A stretch of DNA of 64,000 nucleotides from Beta vulgaris subsp. vulgaris (GCF_026745355.1 NC_079205.1:58952593-59016592), one strand, 5' to 3'. Shown: positions 1 to 13,177, counted from the stretch's first letter. Translations and numbers: made by a program. The notes: generated from the letters alone by a model not told the origin.

Positions 1-60
1 TGGCATTTCGAAGGAACTTTTTTGACTTGCTGATCTGCACTTTTTATAAATCGTAGTTAG

Positions 61-200
61 GGTCTGTTCTCTTTAACATAAAACAACTGAATTGATTGCA
101 ACTGAACTGAATTAAATTATAACTAATAGAAATGATACTTGGAGTTGAACCGAACACAACTGAACTGAAAATAAGTTGGGGAAAACATGTTCTTACTAAA
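61..200. repeat. Small CAGTT-rich MITE-like repeat, copy 1
   Basis: The stretch opens with GTCTGTTCTCTT, continues through degenerate AACTGAACTGAATT words, and ends near AAGTTGGGGAAAAC. The same order appears on the opposite strand at about 41455-41620, so this is a dispersed repeat with at least two copies in the window. No target-site duplication was resolved. The ends are only weakly inverted, so the class is uncertain. Confidence 0.5.
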
Positions 201-635
201 GTTCATGGCATTTTTCCCTTTTTTCATGCTGAGCGTTCTTTATATGTACAACATGTTTATGATTTCTCTTTTTTTTCTTTCCAATTTGTAATTTTGCTCC
301 ATCATCTCAAAGTGTATTATTTGATTACCGATTTCTTTTAATTTTGGATGAAAATGTAATTTAATATAGATGGTGATGGTGTGGCTTGGTAATCACATGA
401 AATTTAAATGTCACGACTACAGAAATGGATCAAGTATAATGCACTACTGCAACCAAAGTTGTAGTGTTAATTTCATCTGAAATGATATAATTGTTTATCA
501 TAATTTAGTTCATCTTCTAATCATATAATAGAAAACGATGGAGAGAATCTACTTGTATTAGGTATTGGTGAGTAGACTTACTATTGAGCTACTACTAACT
601 AGATTCTAATTGTATGGGCTATTTGACCCTATGAG

Positions 636-1297
636 GTGGATATGTTGGGACAATCTCACAATCAAATTTTTTTATATGATTGGAAAAAAAAGTTGGATCC
701 AAAACATATAAAAGTTTGGAGTTATGAAATAGGATTATTTAATTTAGAGAAAAGCGATATTTATCGTTTTATTCCTAGACTCATAGTAGGGTCACCAATT
801 CTCTATTTCACATTTAGATACCTAGTCGTTCTTATCCGTCGAGGTGATTATTTGATTTACACTTGATTTTCTACGAGGATACAAATAGCTCTTTATAGTA
901 CATGACTTTTGGTTTTTTGTGAAATACAAGTGATAAGTATCGCCGTTTGTAATTAGAAGCAGTTTTCCATTTGAATTCCTCTGATAACTTGAACTTTGTA
1001 TCTATTCCTTTGCTGATAACTTGAACTTTGTATCTATTTCTTTGCTGATAACTTTGATTTTTGGATTTTTGCTTAAATGAATCCTTGGCTTCATGTGACT
1101 TCATGTGGAGTAATATGTTTTTCATGCTCATCCGCAAAATTGAAGAAAGGTTTATATCTGGTCTTCCATCCCTATTTTCTCAAAGAATATTCCTAAAATT
1201 AAGAGAAAGTGCGGGTCAAGATGAAATTCCATATGATACTATGACTTATGGACAAATATTTTCCTTTGTTAAAAAAGAAGCAATCAATTTGTGTTAA
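636..1297 (+). pseudogene. Possible remnant of an endogenous pararetrovirus-like or retroelement polyprotein
   Basis: Two plus-strand open stretches (636-866 and about 1138-1297) are separated by stops and a short tandem repeat. The second contains the words GLPSLFSQRI and MTYGQIFSFV followed by a short conserved-looking tail. This resembles the nucleocapsid region of plant endogenous caulimovirid-like elements as I remember it. The first stretch was not recognised and may or may not belong to the same element. No protease, reverse transcriptase or RNase H is present, so it is at most a decayed fragment. A Ty3-type gag fragment is the alternative. Confidence 0.3.
983..1054. repeat. Tandem repeat, 32-bp unit
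   Basis: The phrase GATAACTTGAACTTTGTATC recurs with a spacing of 32 bp (about 983 and 1015), and a third partial unit starts near 1047. It sits between the two open stretches of the decayed element at 636-1297. Confidence 0.75.
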
Positions 1298-1894
1298 ATT
1301 TTAAAATATGAATTCTTCAAACATTTTTATCGAGGGCCTACCAATTCTTTATTGAGAAATTTTTGAGAAACAACCTTTTATAAACACTTTTAGCGAGAAA
1401 CAACCTTTGAAATTCTTTTTGGCATTCAACAACCATAACAGAATTTCTTTTTGCAAGATCTAACCTTAAAGCTTTTTCTGACATTAATTCTCGTTTCCAG
1501 GCATTGATGAAGGCGTTTTCTATGTACAAGCTTAAAGATGTGCAATGCCTTCACCAAAGCTTGTGACCGCAAATTAATGTAGGAAACTAGCTTGAGAGTT
1601 GATCTTGCAAAAACAAATTTTAGTTAATATTGTAAAATGAAAAAAAAAAAATCCACAAAATTCTTTCTTATAAAAAAGTATTTATAAAAAAATATTTCTC
1701 ACTTTTTTATTTCACATATTAGATATTACTAATAAATTATTTCTCGCTTTTTTAAGTTAACTCAGGTTTTACAGAGCTTCCATTGCCATTTTCATGTCTT
1801 CTCGCAGAAGAAATCAGTCCGCCATGGCAATCATGCACAATCACACCTCTTAAAACACACTTCTTCCATCTTTCTCTCTCTTTAAATCATCATC
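1298..1894. other. Gene-poor AT-rich stretch and upstream region of the first gene
   Basis: I see no conserved coding sequence in about 1298-1780. A 63-codon minus-strand reading frame there matches nothing I recognise. The pyrimidine-rich segment from about 1860 to 1894 (TTTCTCTCTCTTTAAATC) directly precedes the start codon and is probably the 5' leader of the plastid protein gene. Confidence 0.5.
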
Positions 1895-4800
1895 ATGAAA
1901 CTTCCATTACTACTACCTTCAACTCACACTACCTCTCTCACTCTCCTCCCTCACTTCATCATCTCAACCTCAAATTCTCCTCATAATTCTCGCGTCTTTC
2001 TCAAACCTCGCAACTTTTCTCCTCTTTCTTCCTTCACTCGTCGCAAATCATCAACACTTGTCTCTCTTAATTCTTCAAATGAATTAAACGATTCCAATTC
2101 TATTACTGAGGAAATTCAGACACAACGATATGATTCGGATAATCGAGCCGAATTCGTCGAAATTAAAAACCCTAATTTTCCGCCTTTCATCTCATCGTGG
2201 CGTTCTAAGTTCAGTTTTAGTGACCAAGCTTTCTTTCTCTTAACATTCATCGCTTGCACGGTAATTATTAATTTCTTCCGGATTCTCTCTTACTGAATTT
2301 AGTTTCATTCTGTTGAATTTTACTGCAATTGATTTGAGTTTTATTCATATTAATTGAACTAAATATAATGTTTATTCTATGTGAGTTGTTTTTGGACAAT
2401 GTTCTTTTTATTGTAATCATGAAATTGTGAGTTTCTTGTTCCCATTATAATGAAGTTGCTTAATTTTTACTCTCTCTATTGCAAAATGAGTGTTCTTTAG
2501 TTTTTTTCGTGCACGAATTAAAGGACGTGGTAGTCATTGAATTGGTGTTTGAAACTAACAAGTAACGTTGCATTGAGTTATAGAAAAAGTGTGAGATTTC
2601 AGATAATATGGAAGGAAAGAAGTTGGTCAAGTGGCCAAATTATATGGAATGGAGGGGGAGTTGTACTGTTATAGTGCTTAAATTTCATTATAATGGGAAT
2701 AAGGTATGAATGGAAAGTGGCGATCTTTAAGAGGGGGCAACTTTCGCTGGTCGCCTGAAGTCTTGACGATACCTGAAAGGCTAAGAGCCTAAGACAACAT
2801 TGGTGTTTCAGGCACGGATGTTTGTAGCGTAGAGCTGAAAATGAAAATAGACGGAGTACATGGCATACATGGTTCTCTTGTGGCTTATTTGATCGGAAAG
2901 GAAGGGGGAGGGGTTGAAGTTTCTTTCAGCCAAAATTTGTTTCTTGAAAATACTCCTTAAAGAATGATTGTATGTCAAAATATAAAGCAAAAGGTTAATG
3001 TGAGGGATACCAAATTTAGGTTTCGGAACATGTCTAATGGAATGTGAGATTTTAATTCTTAATTGTGGGGCTTCTATCTTAGATCAATCGTTCGAGTTAT
3101 CTGGGTTTACGAAAAATAGTATAGTTTTTCTTGTGAATTTCTAGTGAAGCTTAGTATGGAAGCTTCAATGGAGCGTTGACCCCATTTGTTACATTTAGGC
3201 TGAGTTGTTTCTTGTTGTGGCTCTACTCTTCCATGTTGAAAGCTGATTAATTTATATGCTCTCCAATGGGACTAGAGGGAATAAATATAGTGTACAAGTG
3301 ATGTTGCATGAGATTCTAATACAATCGTGGGGAAAGTCAATTGCTGTCAAAGTGTCGTATGTTTTGAACACCCATTTCTTACATTTGTTATCTGTTGAAT
3401 GCAGACTTCTGTGGCATTTGTCGGCTTTGTTGCTGCTGCTGTTCCTACCTTGTATGTAAGTTCTCCAAACATACCTTACAAAACTTTGTAGTATACTTGA
3501 GCTGGATATGTTATGCCTTAGAAGTCAGTTTGAGGCTTGTATTAGTAATCTTTACTAGCAGAATTATGAGAATTTCTGAATTTTCTTTGAAAATGCATGC
3601 TGCTGTGAAGTTGCGTGACGTGTATTGTTTTTGTACCATGTGACTGCTGCTTGAGTTCCTTAACACATTAATGACTGAATGTTAAGCCTACTTATTTTAG
3701 TTTTGGCGAGTCCTACATTAACTATTACTTTCAAACTGGCACCACATCTGGATATCTCTAAAAAAATATAGGGCTTGCTGTAAAAAACAGAAATAATTTG
3801 GGCTTTGGCTTCATGTTGTTTTGGGTGAGTGACACAGAGATTTTGTAATCTGATCTCTATTATATTTATCACTGCTATATGGAGAGTAAGAATCGTTTGT
3901 GGATCCCTGGTTACTGTATATTGTATGCCATGTTTCAGGCTATGGGAAGAGCTGCTAATTCTTTTGCGAAGCTAGCAGACACTGCTCGGGAGGAGCTCCC
4001 TAGTACAATGACAGCTATTAGACTTTCAGGCATAGAAGTTAGTGATCTTACCGTGGAATTGAGTGATTTGAGGTAAATAAAGTCGGGTATTCCTGATCAT
4101 GTTTTTGTACTCCTATTCTTCTCAGATTGATTCTTGGCAAGTTGCTTATGTCTTTATATATTTGTTTTTGAAGAGATGTCTTTATATATTTGTGATTACA
4201 AAGGATGCAACACTGGAAGTCTTAGTACCAAGAGAAGCAGTGTTTTCTTTTTCTTCTTGGTGGTGGGGGGTTGGGTGATAGAAATGAAAGGCTGATAGAT
4301 GATAAAGGTTCGTGGGATTTAATCAATTAATTACTTAGCCCTTGTTCTCTTTACCGGATCTTTACTGCCTTAATATTACTTTTAACGTTTATAACTGTAT
4401 ATTACAGAGTAGGACTTATTTTTGCTGATTAAAACTGACATATACTGATTAAATCTTGTTGCTACCGAGTAAGCTGATTTTTGCTGATTAGAACTGATAT
4501 TTGTAGATTAAGTCTTGTTTTTAACTATTAAAGTGATTTTCATGGATTGAAATTGATTTTTGCTGATTGAAACTGTTAAAGGTTATAACTAATATTTTTC
4601 AGGCGTTAGTAATTTTAGGATCGCTGAAAATGGTTGTATTTCAAGATTAATCTATTTGCATGATGGAAGTTGCTTTCTAGTGATAGGATACATCAGTTTG
4701 GAAATAATGTCTTCATCGGAGTTATGTGTTTTTCTTCTTATATCTATAGTTTGTTCCCCCTCTTAATTCTTAAATTCTGCAGTCACTTATTCAGTTCTGT

Positions 4801-5448
4801 AGCCGTGAGAGAAGAGGGGAGGAGGGGGTAATATAATGGATATGTCTGACAAAACCTTATATCTTGAATCTCAAGTGTTGAACTTTTGATTTCCTGTATA
4901 ATATTAAGCACTCTTAATCTTACCATAAACTTCTGTAGTTCATCTAAACTCTTAATGAATGCAAGTATTGTGGTGAAGAGTATCCAATCATTGTTTTGTT
5001 GCTCTTTACTATACATGCATAGACTGATAGGCGTGACCAATTTCTGATTGAAATTCTTGATTCCATATATTAATGTAGTGGTCATTTTTTTTTCAGCCAA
5101 GAGATTTCAGAGGGAGTTAATAAATCTGCACAAGCAGTTCAAGCAGCCAAACTTGGAATGCAACAGATTGGATCTATTGCTCGTGAACAGACTATCTGTA
5201 TGTTCAAAGTATTTTTGGTCACTTATTTTATGCATTAAGTAGCTTCTTCATCCTAATTGAGTCCTTAATAATGCTTCCCTTTGCGCAATGCAGCAATGAT
5301 TCAGGAGAGAGCGAGCCTTCCTGTCATCTCTATGCAACCAGTTGTCTCTGGTGCTGCAAGAAAGACCTCTCGTGCTGTTGGCCATGCTACAAGGACCTTG
5401 ATGAATTTTATCTCTGGACGAGAGTCTATCGCTGAAGAAACCGAATGA
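1895..5448 (+). CDS. Uncharacterised plastid-targeted membrane protein (DUF948-like), five exons
   Basis: Exons 1895-2260, 3405-3455, 3939-4072, 5097-5197 and 5294-5448 join in frame into 268 codons, all with GT-AG introns. Residues 1 to about 60 are rich in Ser, Thr, Pro and Arg, poor in acidic residues, and look like a chloroplast transit peptide. A hydrophobic span (FFLLTFIACT continuing through VAFVGFVAAAVP in exon 2) is a single membrane segment around residues 112-136. The rest is amphipathic helix (GRAANSFAKLADTAREELP, then a VSDLTVELSDL stretch, then a KSAQAVQAAKLGMQQIGSIA stretch), matching the membrane-plus-coiled-coil layout of bacterial DUF948 proteins and their plant plastid relatives. 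Function is unknown to me. The 17-codon exon 2 carries half of the membrane span, so skipping it would remove the anchor. The gene converges with the SWEET gene downstream. Confidence 0.8.
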
Positions 5449-6580
5449 TCCAGTTTACAAGTTCACAAATTATGGAGCCCGAGGAGCTTTTTTTTTCTTC
5501 TAAGAAACCTTTACTCCTTATAAATGCTGTGTAGTGCAATCAACTACATATCTGGAAGACTATAATGAGATGATAAACAATCCTTTTGAGCCGAAGAATT
5601 ATACGAGGAAAACCAAAATGCAGCTACTTGCTTGATAATGTTTTATAAAACATTCATCTGCTGTTGTAACAAGGCTAGTTGAGAAGAATTCAGTTTGAAA
5701 AGTTGTATCCAAAGAAGTTGTGACCTTCATCAATGAAAACCACGGTATTCATTTAACAGTACTCTCTCTCAATTTTTTGTTTGCACTCATTTGTTCATTT
5801 CAACTCTTTTAGATTTTCCAACAGCATGTATACTCCTAAATTTAACTTGTTTAGTTAGTTTGATAGCTACTACATAATCGTTTTGTACAACCTTCTTTCA
5901 TCTTAATTAGGGGTTTCTGAGCATTGCAACCTTTGGTGGTTGAAGTTCCTGGTGCCTTCTGCCCCCATTTTTTCTTTGTTTCTTAAGCATCTCAGTTTCA
6001 GGTGTTCCGGTGCTAACATAGCCCGAAATGGCTGGGACTTCATGTTTCCTGTTTCAGAGATGCTCTCGTTGAAATACCCCAACCATTTATGGTGCTACAT
6101 AGGTAGAACCTAAGTCACCTATTAAACAACTTGTTCAGTACCCCAAGTTGGGATGAAAAGGGAAGGGAAGAGAGGAGAAGGATGGGACAGTATTAGCATG
6201 TTATTGGTTTGGAATAGCAAGAGGTCAGGAATATTTTCTACCAATTCTTTCAATAAGATTAATTGTTAAAGAAGGTATATTTGACAGTGATATAGCAAAG
6301 TATTATTTACTTGTAACCTGGAAAGAGTTTCAGAATTACAAAAAAAAGAAAAAGAAAAAGAAAAACGTTTCCTTTTCTTCTTGTCCTCCTTCTTTCCATC
6401 CCTCCTATAATTACCTATATAATACAATAATTACTTTTTTATTATATTTTACATGAAATTGGATTGTTTACCATGGAGAATCTTAACTCTTCCTAGATAG
6501 GTATCAGATGATTTCCCGTAACCCTGAATCTCAAAGGAAGGTCAAGAGTTTATCCTAGATGATAACTTGACATGGATATT
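5449..6580. other. Convergent intergenic region (3' ends of two genes)
   Basis: This holds the 3' untranslated regions of the plastid protein gene (+) and the SWEET gene (-). An A-rich run (AAAAAAAGAAAAAGAAAAAG) lies near 6340-6365. No further coding sequence was recognised. Confidence 0.6.
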
Positions 6581-8197
6581 CTATACTATCTGCAATTCGA
6601 CTTGCTGATTGTCCTTGATTACATTATCTACTGACTGCAACTTCAAATCTTGACTCGTATCGTCATGATTCGATTCTTTGCTTGTTTCGTCATGATTCGA
6701 ATCCTGCCCAATCTTGCTGTTGCACCACTTGTAGAAGATGTAGAGAGTCATCTGAACTATTCCAAGTAAAAATCCCAGAATATTTGGTCCCTGTTTGTCA
6801 TAAATCATAGGATTAGCTTCTAATAGAGTGTTTGATCACGAGGAAATTATTCCTGAAAAACAAAAGTTTTAGCTTCTTTGTTTGGTTGGAAAACAGTTTT
6901 TCCAGAAGGGGAAAATAATTCTTTCAAAGATAGACAACATTTTCCTTTCAAATTGAAGGTATGTCAAATTTTCCTCCTTATTCCTTACCTTCCTCTTTCA
7001 CTTGTCTTGTTCATCCTCATCCCTCCATTTTAATTTTCTTTTTCTTCCTAACTATTCTTGTAAGGAACCAAACAGAGATATATGATTTTTGTCTAACCAA
7101 GAAGAGCATAAATATCATAAAGAAAAGTTGGTTGGTTTTGGTTACTTACTGCGATAAAATAGTCTTTGAGGAAAAATCCGTAGAAAAACCACATACAGGC
7201 ATTGAGGGTGAGGGCTAAGGAGAGAGATATCGGCATGAACTCCACGCTTCTTGTTTTGATCACTTGCCTCTGACATAAGAATTCATACATGTATTGGTTT
7301 CTTTCACACAGTTGTTGCTAAGATGCCTAGGCATATGAAGGTATGGATATGTTTTTCTACATACCATGATGCTCATTGGAGCTGCAAATACACACAGGTT
7401 GATAACAGCATTTATCCAACCTACAACAGTAATTCTTTTGGAACCTTTACATAACAAGGTTGTGAGCAGCATGACTAAGCTGCATGCTCCCAGGTTAAAT
7501 AGAAGTATTAACTTCAATGTGAAATACTGCAAATGGTCAGAAATAAGGACTGTTAAATAAGTTCTGAAACCGCTGAACTTCCGTTCAAGTTCAATATCAC
7601 TTGTGTTTTTGTTTCTAAAACAGAGATATGTATGTTTTGAGTTTTATCATCTGTTGTTTATGTATCAATATGGCTTATTATATGAAACAGAAGATATACC
7701 TTGCTCTCTTTTGGTGCATATACTAGAAATATCACCAGGTATATGACTTCTATGAAGCATCCAAAACTATTAATAGTGATGAGCAGAATTCCTCCCGGCT
7801 TGAGGGATCCATAATATAACAGCATCATCGCACTGAACAGCCCGACAGCATAAGGTAATGACTTGTACCCTTCAGATGATTTCCTCTTATAAATTCTGTA
7901 GAATGTAGGCCTGGAAAAAGGACATAAAGGGAGCTATTAAGTTATCTTATTATAGGATTGCTTAAATTATTCAACGATTGTACATTCATAAAGTTATCTT
8001 ACACTGGCGAAAGGAATACCCCAACTGAAACAATATTTCCTGAGATCCAACAACAAAAATTATGAATACTTACAGCTTTATACACTAGAATAATTGGGAA
8101 GGGGAAGCAATGCGGAAAATTCTGAGCAAGTGCGATAAGAAAAGTTACCTAATATTCCAAATATGGCTGCAAGTGTTTGAACAGTTAAGGTTGTCAT
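6581..8197 (-). CDS. SWEET bidirectional sugar transporter, probably clade III (sucrose type)
   Basis: Exons on the minus strand are 8149-8197, 8003-8039, 7700-7910, 7365-7526, 7150-7269 and 6581-6790, encoding 262 residues. SWEETs are membrane uniporters with two three-helix MtN3 repeats joined by a linker helix. Visible hallmarks: [10 protein letters not shown] after helix 1, [10 protein letters not shown] before helix 2, [15 protein letters not shown] in helix 3, AAPMSIM in helix 5, [21 protein letters not shown] and GPNILGF in the last helix. The four conserved prolines and the two pore asparagines are present. [16 protein letters not shown] and YAPKESK fit the SWEET9-15 group, whose members mostly move sucrose at the plasma membrane. 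The tail (from about residue 218) is polar and repeats the words SNHDETS and SNHDDTS. Helix 2 reads [10 protein letters not shown], without the Trp many paralogues carry. A TATA-like site lies about 85 bp upstream of the start. Confidence 0.92.
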
Positions 8198-8275
8198 TCT
8201 AAGGGAAGTCCTTTGAGCCTGATATTTTTTGTTGGCTCTCAAAGAACTTGAGAAACTTGTATGTCTCTACTTCGG

Positions 8276-8283
8276 TTTATATA
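8276..8283 (-). promoter_or_regulatory. Probable TATA box of the SWEET gene
   Basis: The minus strand reads TATATAAA here, about 80-90 bp before the SWEET start codon, which is a normal plant TATA-to-ATG distance. Assignment is by position and motif only. Confidence 0.5.
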
Positions 8284-9899
8284 TGCATGTAACAAATGTT
8301 AGGCCACAATGATGGCTCTGTACTGATAAATTCTCTCAAAACAAGTAATGCAGTTCGGCGAGAAGGTAGGCAAAATCAGGAAATGTACCAATCTTTTGCA
8401 TAAGGATATGCTCCTAGATAGTTAGTTAGCGGGATGTAATTGACAGCTGAATCCTCTATGTCATGATGTGGAGGATGTAATGTTAGTAATCTGTGTAAGG
8501 TTGTGGCTAAGAATTATTGGAAATTTTTTCATGTATCTGAAGCCCTTTTATGTTGCAATACACATTGAATATGTTATAATTAATTACTTGATTAAAATGA
8601 TTAGTGGCATAACTGATGCTTCATGTATAAGATATTTGATACTAGATTTTTTGTTCTAGTTCATTCTTCGTCAGGTTTGTAAATTTTATGACTTGATGGT
8701 TCTATAACCTTAAACACATAGCAGTAATATTCACTTTTCTGATATTTTCACAAGTTACATCATCATTTTGCAGAGTAATTTTGATTTAATGAATAACTTT
8801 GATTGCGTTTCCTATCAAATGCATGTATTTTTCTTTTTCCTCTTTAATCACATTCTTCCATGTTTGCATGAACTTTTGCTATCATCCAGTCTTTCTGAAT
8901 CTGAACCTGAATCTGCCCTCGGCTATACAGAAAGCTGCATTGATGATGAATAGATGATGCAGGTAAGGTAGTCACTTATATCTGCTTTTGAGCATTTTAC
9001 ATACGGGTTCCAAATCTGCTTTCTATAGGGTGATGCAAGATATATATGTATTATTTTGATATGTTCTTTGTGGTGTAAAGTACATATGTTAAGATCATGT
9101 AAAATTCTCGTTCCATTTGATGGTTGTGCACCTTTTGCTTGTTATAAGCTCGAAAACTGAAGTTCAGTATTCCAATATAAATTGATTGATGATGCAGAGG
9201 GAATGTGGTGAAGTTTAGAGGTCTTGTTTGGTTATCTGAAAGTGACTGACAAACTAAGGAGGTGAATGGGAGGTTATCCAATGGAACACGTTTAGACTGA
9301 AAATATGCAGTGAGTGAAAAAAAGGAATAAAATTCAGTTATAGTATTCCTATAAAGAGATGATGAAGTTACCATAATTTAGGTTATGATTTCTGGCAACT
9401 GCTTGAATAGCTTGTTTGATAGTCAATATGGTGGTAATGGTAAGTAAGTTCTATTTAAGTTTGTAAAAGAAGTTTTATGTGAATGCCAATTGTGTAGGTA
9501 GCGGTTTCTTATTCCAAACATGTGGTTTAATGCAGAATATTTCCTGTTACCACACAATACTGTATGAAAGTGGTAATGGATGGTAATGAATATTAATAAA
9601 GCAAAAGAAGTTTGTGGCTATAGACAAGCATTATTACCATGGATATTGCCATGAAAAAATCCATAAGTTTACTTACAAGTTCGTTATTTACTTACAAGTT
9701 CGTTACCATTATAACTATTTATCATACCCCAGAAAGTTGCCGTAAAAGATTTGTTCATGGAGATATATTGACAATCCTTTATTCTGACTTTTAAATGTGA
9801 AGTTGAACACGGTAATCTGATCGAATTTCATTAGAGAAATGGCGAGGGAGAAATGAACAAGAGTTTGATGTGTTTTAAAGAAAAATAAAGACAAAGACT
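8284..9899. other. Gene-poor region upstream of SWEET
   Basis: No gene was recognised. Between about 9405 and 9740 the words GGTGGTAATGG and their complement recur in inverted order around CTTGTTTGATAG, which looks like a decayed MITE. A related AT-rich repeat occurs at about 25317-25610. Short open stretches here show no conserved features. Confidence 0.45.
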
Positions 9900-11765
9900 T
9901 GGTTGCACCATTTTCTTAATCTGATCTTCCCTTCTGTAGTTGAAAGAAATGTCTTAATAGTATATGCTAGTATTACAGCAAGTAATGTTTTGATGGTATC
10001 CTCAGCATTTTTAGACTTAAAATTACCCTAATAAGTGAGGCAAATAATTTGTTTGATTGCATCTTAGGCATCATTTAACTGAAGGAGTCTGATGTCTGAA
10101 ACTTGTGTGGTTAGTTGTTAAAGACATATCATCATGTAGAGTCAGCTTTACATTTCACATGTTTGTATATTGTTTTCATGCCGTAAAACAGACATAACTT
10201 CACAAGCTATTTACCAGATTTTTGGCCTATTCTGTTACTACCATTAGTTCATTACCTGATCTTGCAACAAAGAAAATCTATCCACCCTTGTTAAAGACTT
10301 CACAGAATCAATGATGAAACCTCGCTTATTAGTTATTACAATGGAGGTGACAGTTTTCACAAGACAGCAGTTTGTCTTACGTAAAAACTGTCGATGTCGA
10401 AGGCATTACTTTCAATGTAATGAGTAATTTTCTTGACTAATTGTAAATTAGTAGGTATTAAGTCAAATGTTTCACCAAATTGCTTATTGTTTGCTGTGAA
10501 GTAATAGCCCCCCATTTCCTTCACATTCTTGTTTTTGGTGAAACTAAATTTGTATAGTTCTTACCTAATAGCATTTATTAGGACTATCATCAGCTACTTT
10601 GGAGGTGCTCAGCTCATTTCTGATTCATTATCCATTGTTTCGTATTAGATTTATGTTCTTTTGATTGTAACAACATGTTTGCGTATGAAAAGTGTGAATT
10701 GGAAACAGCGGAGTGGATTTTGTCAAGTTCAAGCCTATTCCAAAATATTTGGACTTGTAAGTTTGAGTCCAAACTTTTTTTAATCCAACAAGTTTAGATT
10801 TGATTAGATTGGACTTTGAACTTTTTCCGCTCCACTTAAACTTCTGCTGGCTATGAGTGTTGATTCTTGCCTGTGGTGCAATTCATTTTTGTTTAGTGTA
10901 TTTAGAATGAAAGTTTTGAGAAAGAAGATTGGAACGAATATAGTCTGATCATTTATAGAAGTTGTATATAGAGTGATCTTTGATGACCTTGAATGTTGCA
11001 AGTTAAAGACTTGAACCATGGATTGTGAAGGATTCTGGCTTGACAAAACTGCAACTTTCAGATAATCAAATATTATTTAGAGGCTTAAGATGTGGGCTGT
11101 TTAGGCGAGAGTCTAATCAAAGGTGCTTAAGTAGAAAATTAAGTGGGAGCTCAATGTTAGAACCTGAACTCTCAACTATGAGATTAGATTTAGATTCTCA
11201 ATTCCACTTCAAGATTTAGCATTTTTAGTTGGTTTAAAGGGTTAGAGATTAAGATACTTCACCCAATATGAAAAGTTAGGAGATGAGATTGGTGCTAGAA
11301 GTAAGACTAACTCGAGGTCTTTGTGAATATAATAACATTATATATATATGAATTTTGAGAATATAAATTAATTGGGTATGAGGGAAATTATCTGGTGAGT
11401 TATAGTAAAAGTCGGAATCAACCTCATCATTGGGAAAAAGAGAGAGTGTTGAAACAAGTGTTGGCTCTTAGTGGAATGCGATAGGTAAGGAGGAGAGAAG
11501 AGAGAAGTAAAGATTAGGTCTAAGACCGTTCATCATTGTACATGTTATGTGTTTATTTTTCTTCTAGGCTGAAAGCCCGCTTTACTTGTATAAATGGTTG
11601 GATTTTCCTTCTCTCGAGTTCATCTCTATTTTTTTTTCTTCAAAAAAGTATGCTTGAGGAGAGGTATATAGCATGTGAATTACTAAATCGAAGTAGTTTG
11701 CCTTTATGTTTTCTCGTTGAAGTGAAGCAAAGAAGATATCACTTTTCTTATCGTTTTAATTGATG
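9900..11765. repeat. Segmental duplication, copy A
   Basis: Blocks of this segment recur in the same order and orientation at about 14580-18335. Examples are CATTTAACTGAAGGAGTCTG (about 10073 and 15490), TTCATGCCGT with CAGACATAACTTCACAAGCT (about 10175 and 15620), AAGTCAAATGTTTCAC (about 10458 and 16203), GACTTGAACC with GGATTGTGAAGG (about 11008 and 16900), and GGTATATAGCATGTGA with ACTAAATCGAAGTA (about 11662 and 17757). This copy is the compact one and lacks the mobile elements found in copy B. No gene was recognised within it. Confidence 0.85.
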
Positions 11766-13168
11766 GTAATAAAAGCCAAAATATCAGCCAGAGAACATGT
11801 TTTTGTGTACAAGAAACAATAATTTGCTTTTGCCGAGTATGTAGTTCGATATTTAGTGCTCAGTAGGCATGTGTTATGCATCTTTGCAATTTTTAATGAC
11901 TAGACTACTAGTACAAGAGTTCTAAAGTGTGTTTAAGAACATACTAAATTTAGGCCAAAAAAGAGAGCTAGTTGAAGAAAAATTAAAGGGTGCAGCACTG
12001 GAGCTTTTCAGTAATAGGCCAATCATTTATGATCAGTATTGAGGTTAAATCGTTTAGATCGAGTTCACTTTGTTGTTGGGCAATAAATCAACGTTTTAGT
12101 TTTGTATTCGTCACATTTAGTCAGTATGTGTTATATTATAATATAATTGCGTCTAGCTTATTCATTTTCAGTCATATTAATATTTGTGTTCCGTGTTTAA
12201 CAATCCTTAGTCGCCTCAATTTCGAATTTATGTCAATTAAGGTAATGAAATTTAGGTTCGGATAAGTAGATGCTATATGATATTGAAATTTTAGTATGGG
12301 CGGTTGCAAATATCATCCAAAGAACACGGCAACGTTGTTTTATAGGAAAAGTTGGGGCAGAAGAACCTGAGATCACTTACTAATCAGTACTTGGAGTTGG
12401 AGATGAGTAGGGGAGTGGAAATCCTTACAGTAGTACATGAAAACACTTAAGAATATGGAAAGTGCTTTGTGAGAGTTTTTCAATTTCTCTCATTTTGTGG
12501 GGATTCAATCAATCTAGCAAGGACCACGTCCGATTTCAGTCATTTCTGGCAGATTGTTGAGTTGAGTTTTCACAGGCATGATCTCCTCAAGTATGTGCAA
12601 TCTAGGAAAATTAATCATGGATGAGCTTTTTCTTCATGAATTCATCTCTTGTTTGTTTTGCCCATTTATTTGTGTTATTACCTACTTTTCCCATGTCACA
12701 AAAATATTCGTTACATATGCCACTGTAGTTGGTAAGTTTTCTACCATTGGAATTGATACGTAGCATCAGATGGTAAACCTAGCAAATTGATTGGTTATGT
12801 TGGTTTTAGATTTAATAAATTTTGATGTGATGTAAGCCAGTATAAGATCATTCTTGGGTCAGAAATTTTACATTTTTCATTTTTTAGGATTTTTGTGGGG
12901 ATGGGTTTATTTATATGGAAAAGAAATATGCATTCAAAACCTCAAAATTTCAGGATTGTTACAATAGGAATTTCCAAATTAAGTTAGATTTTGTCATTTT
13001 GCTATGTTTGTTTAAAATTCATTACTTCATTTGCTTCCCTTCTTACTTGGCAACATGAAAAAATGTCTATATTTCTTATTAATTAGGTATCGAATATCCC
13101 AAATATAAAAAGAGACTTTAAGACCCATTTGTTATCGTTTTTTTGTTTTCAATTTTCAATTTTTTGAA
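11766..13168. other. Spacer without recognised genes
   Basis: AT-rich sequence between duplication copy A and the 1079-bp Mutator-like element. Open stretches of 60-90 codons here show no recognisable motif, and I see no repeat with clear ends. Confidence 0.4.
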
Positions 13169-13177
13169 AACTAAAAA

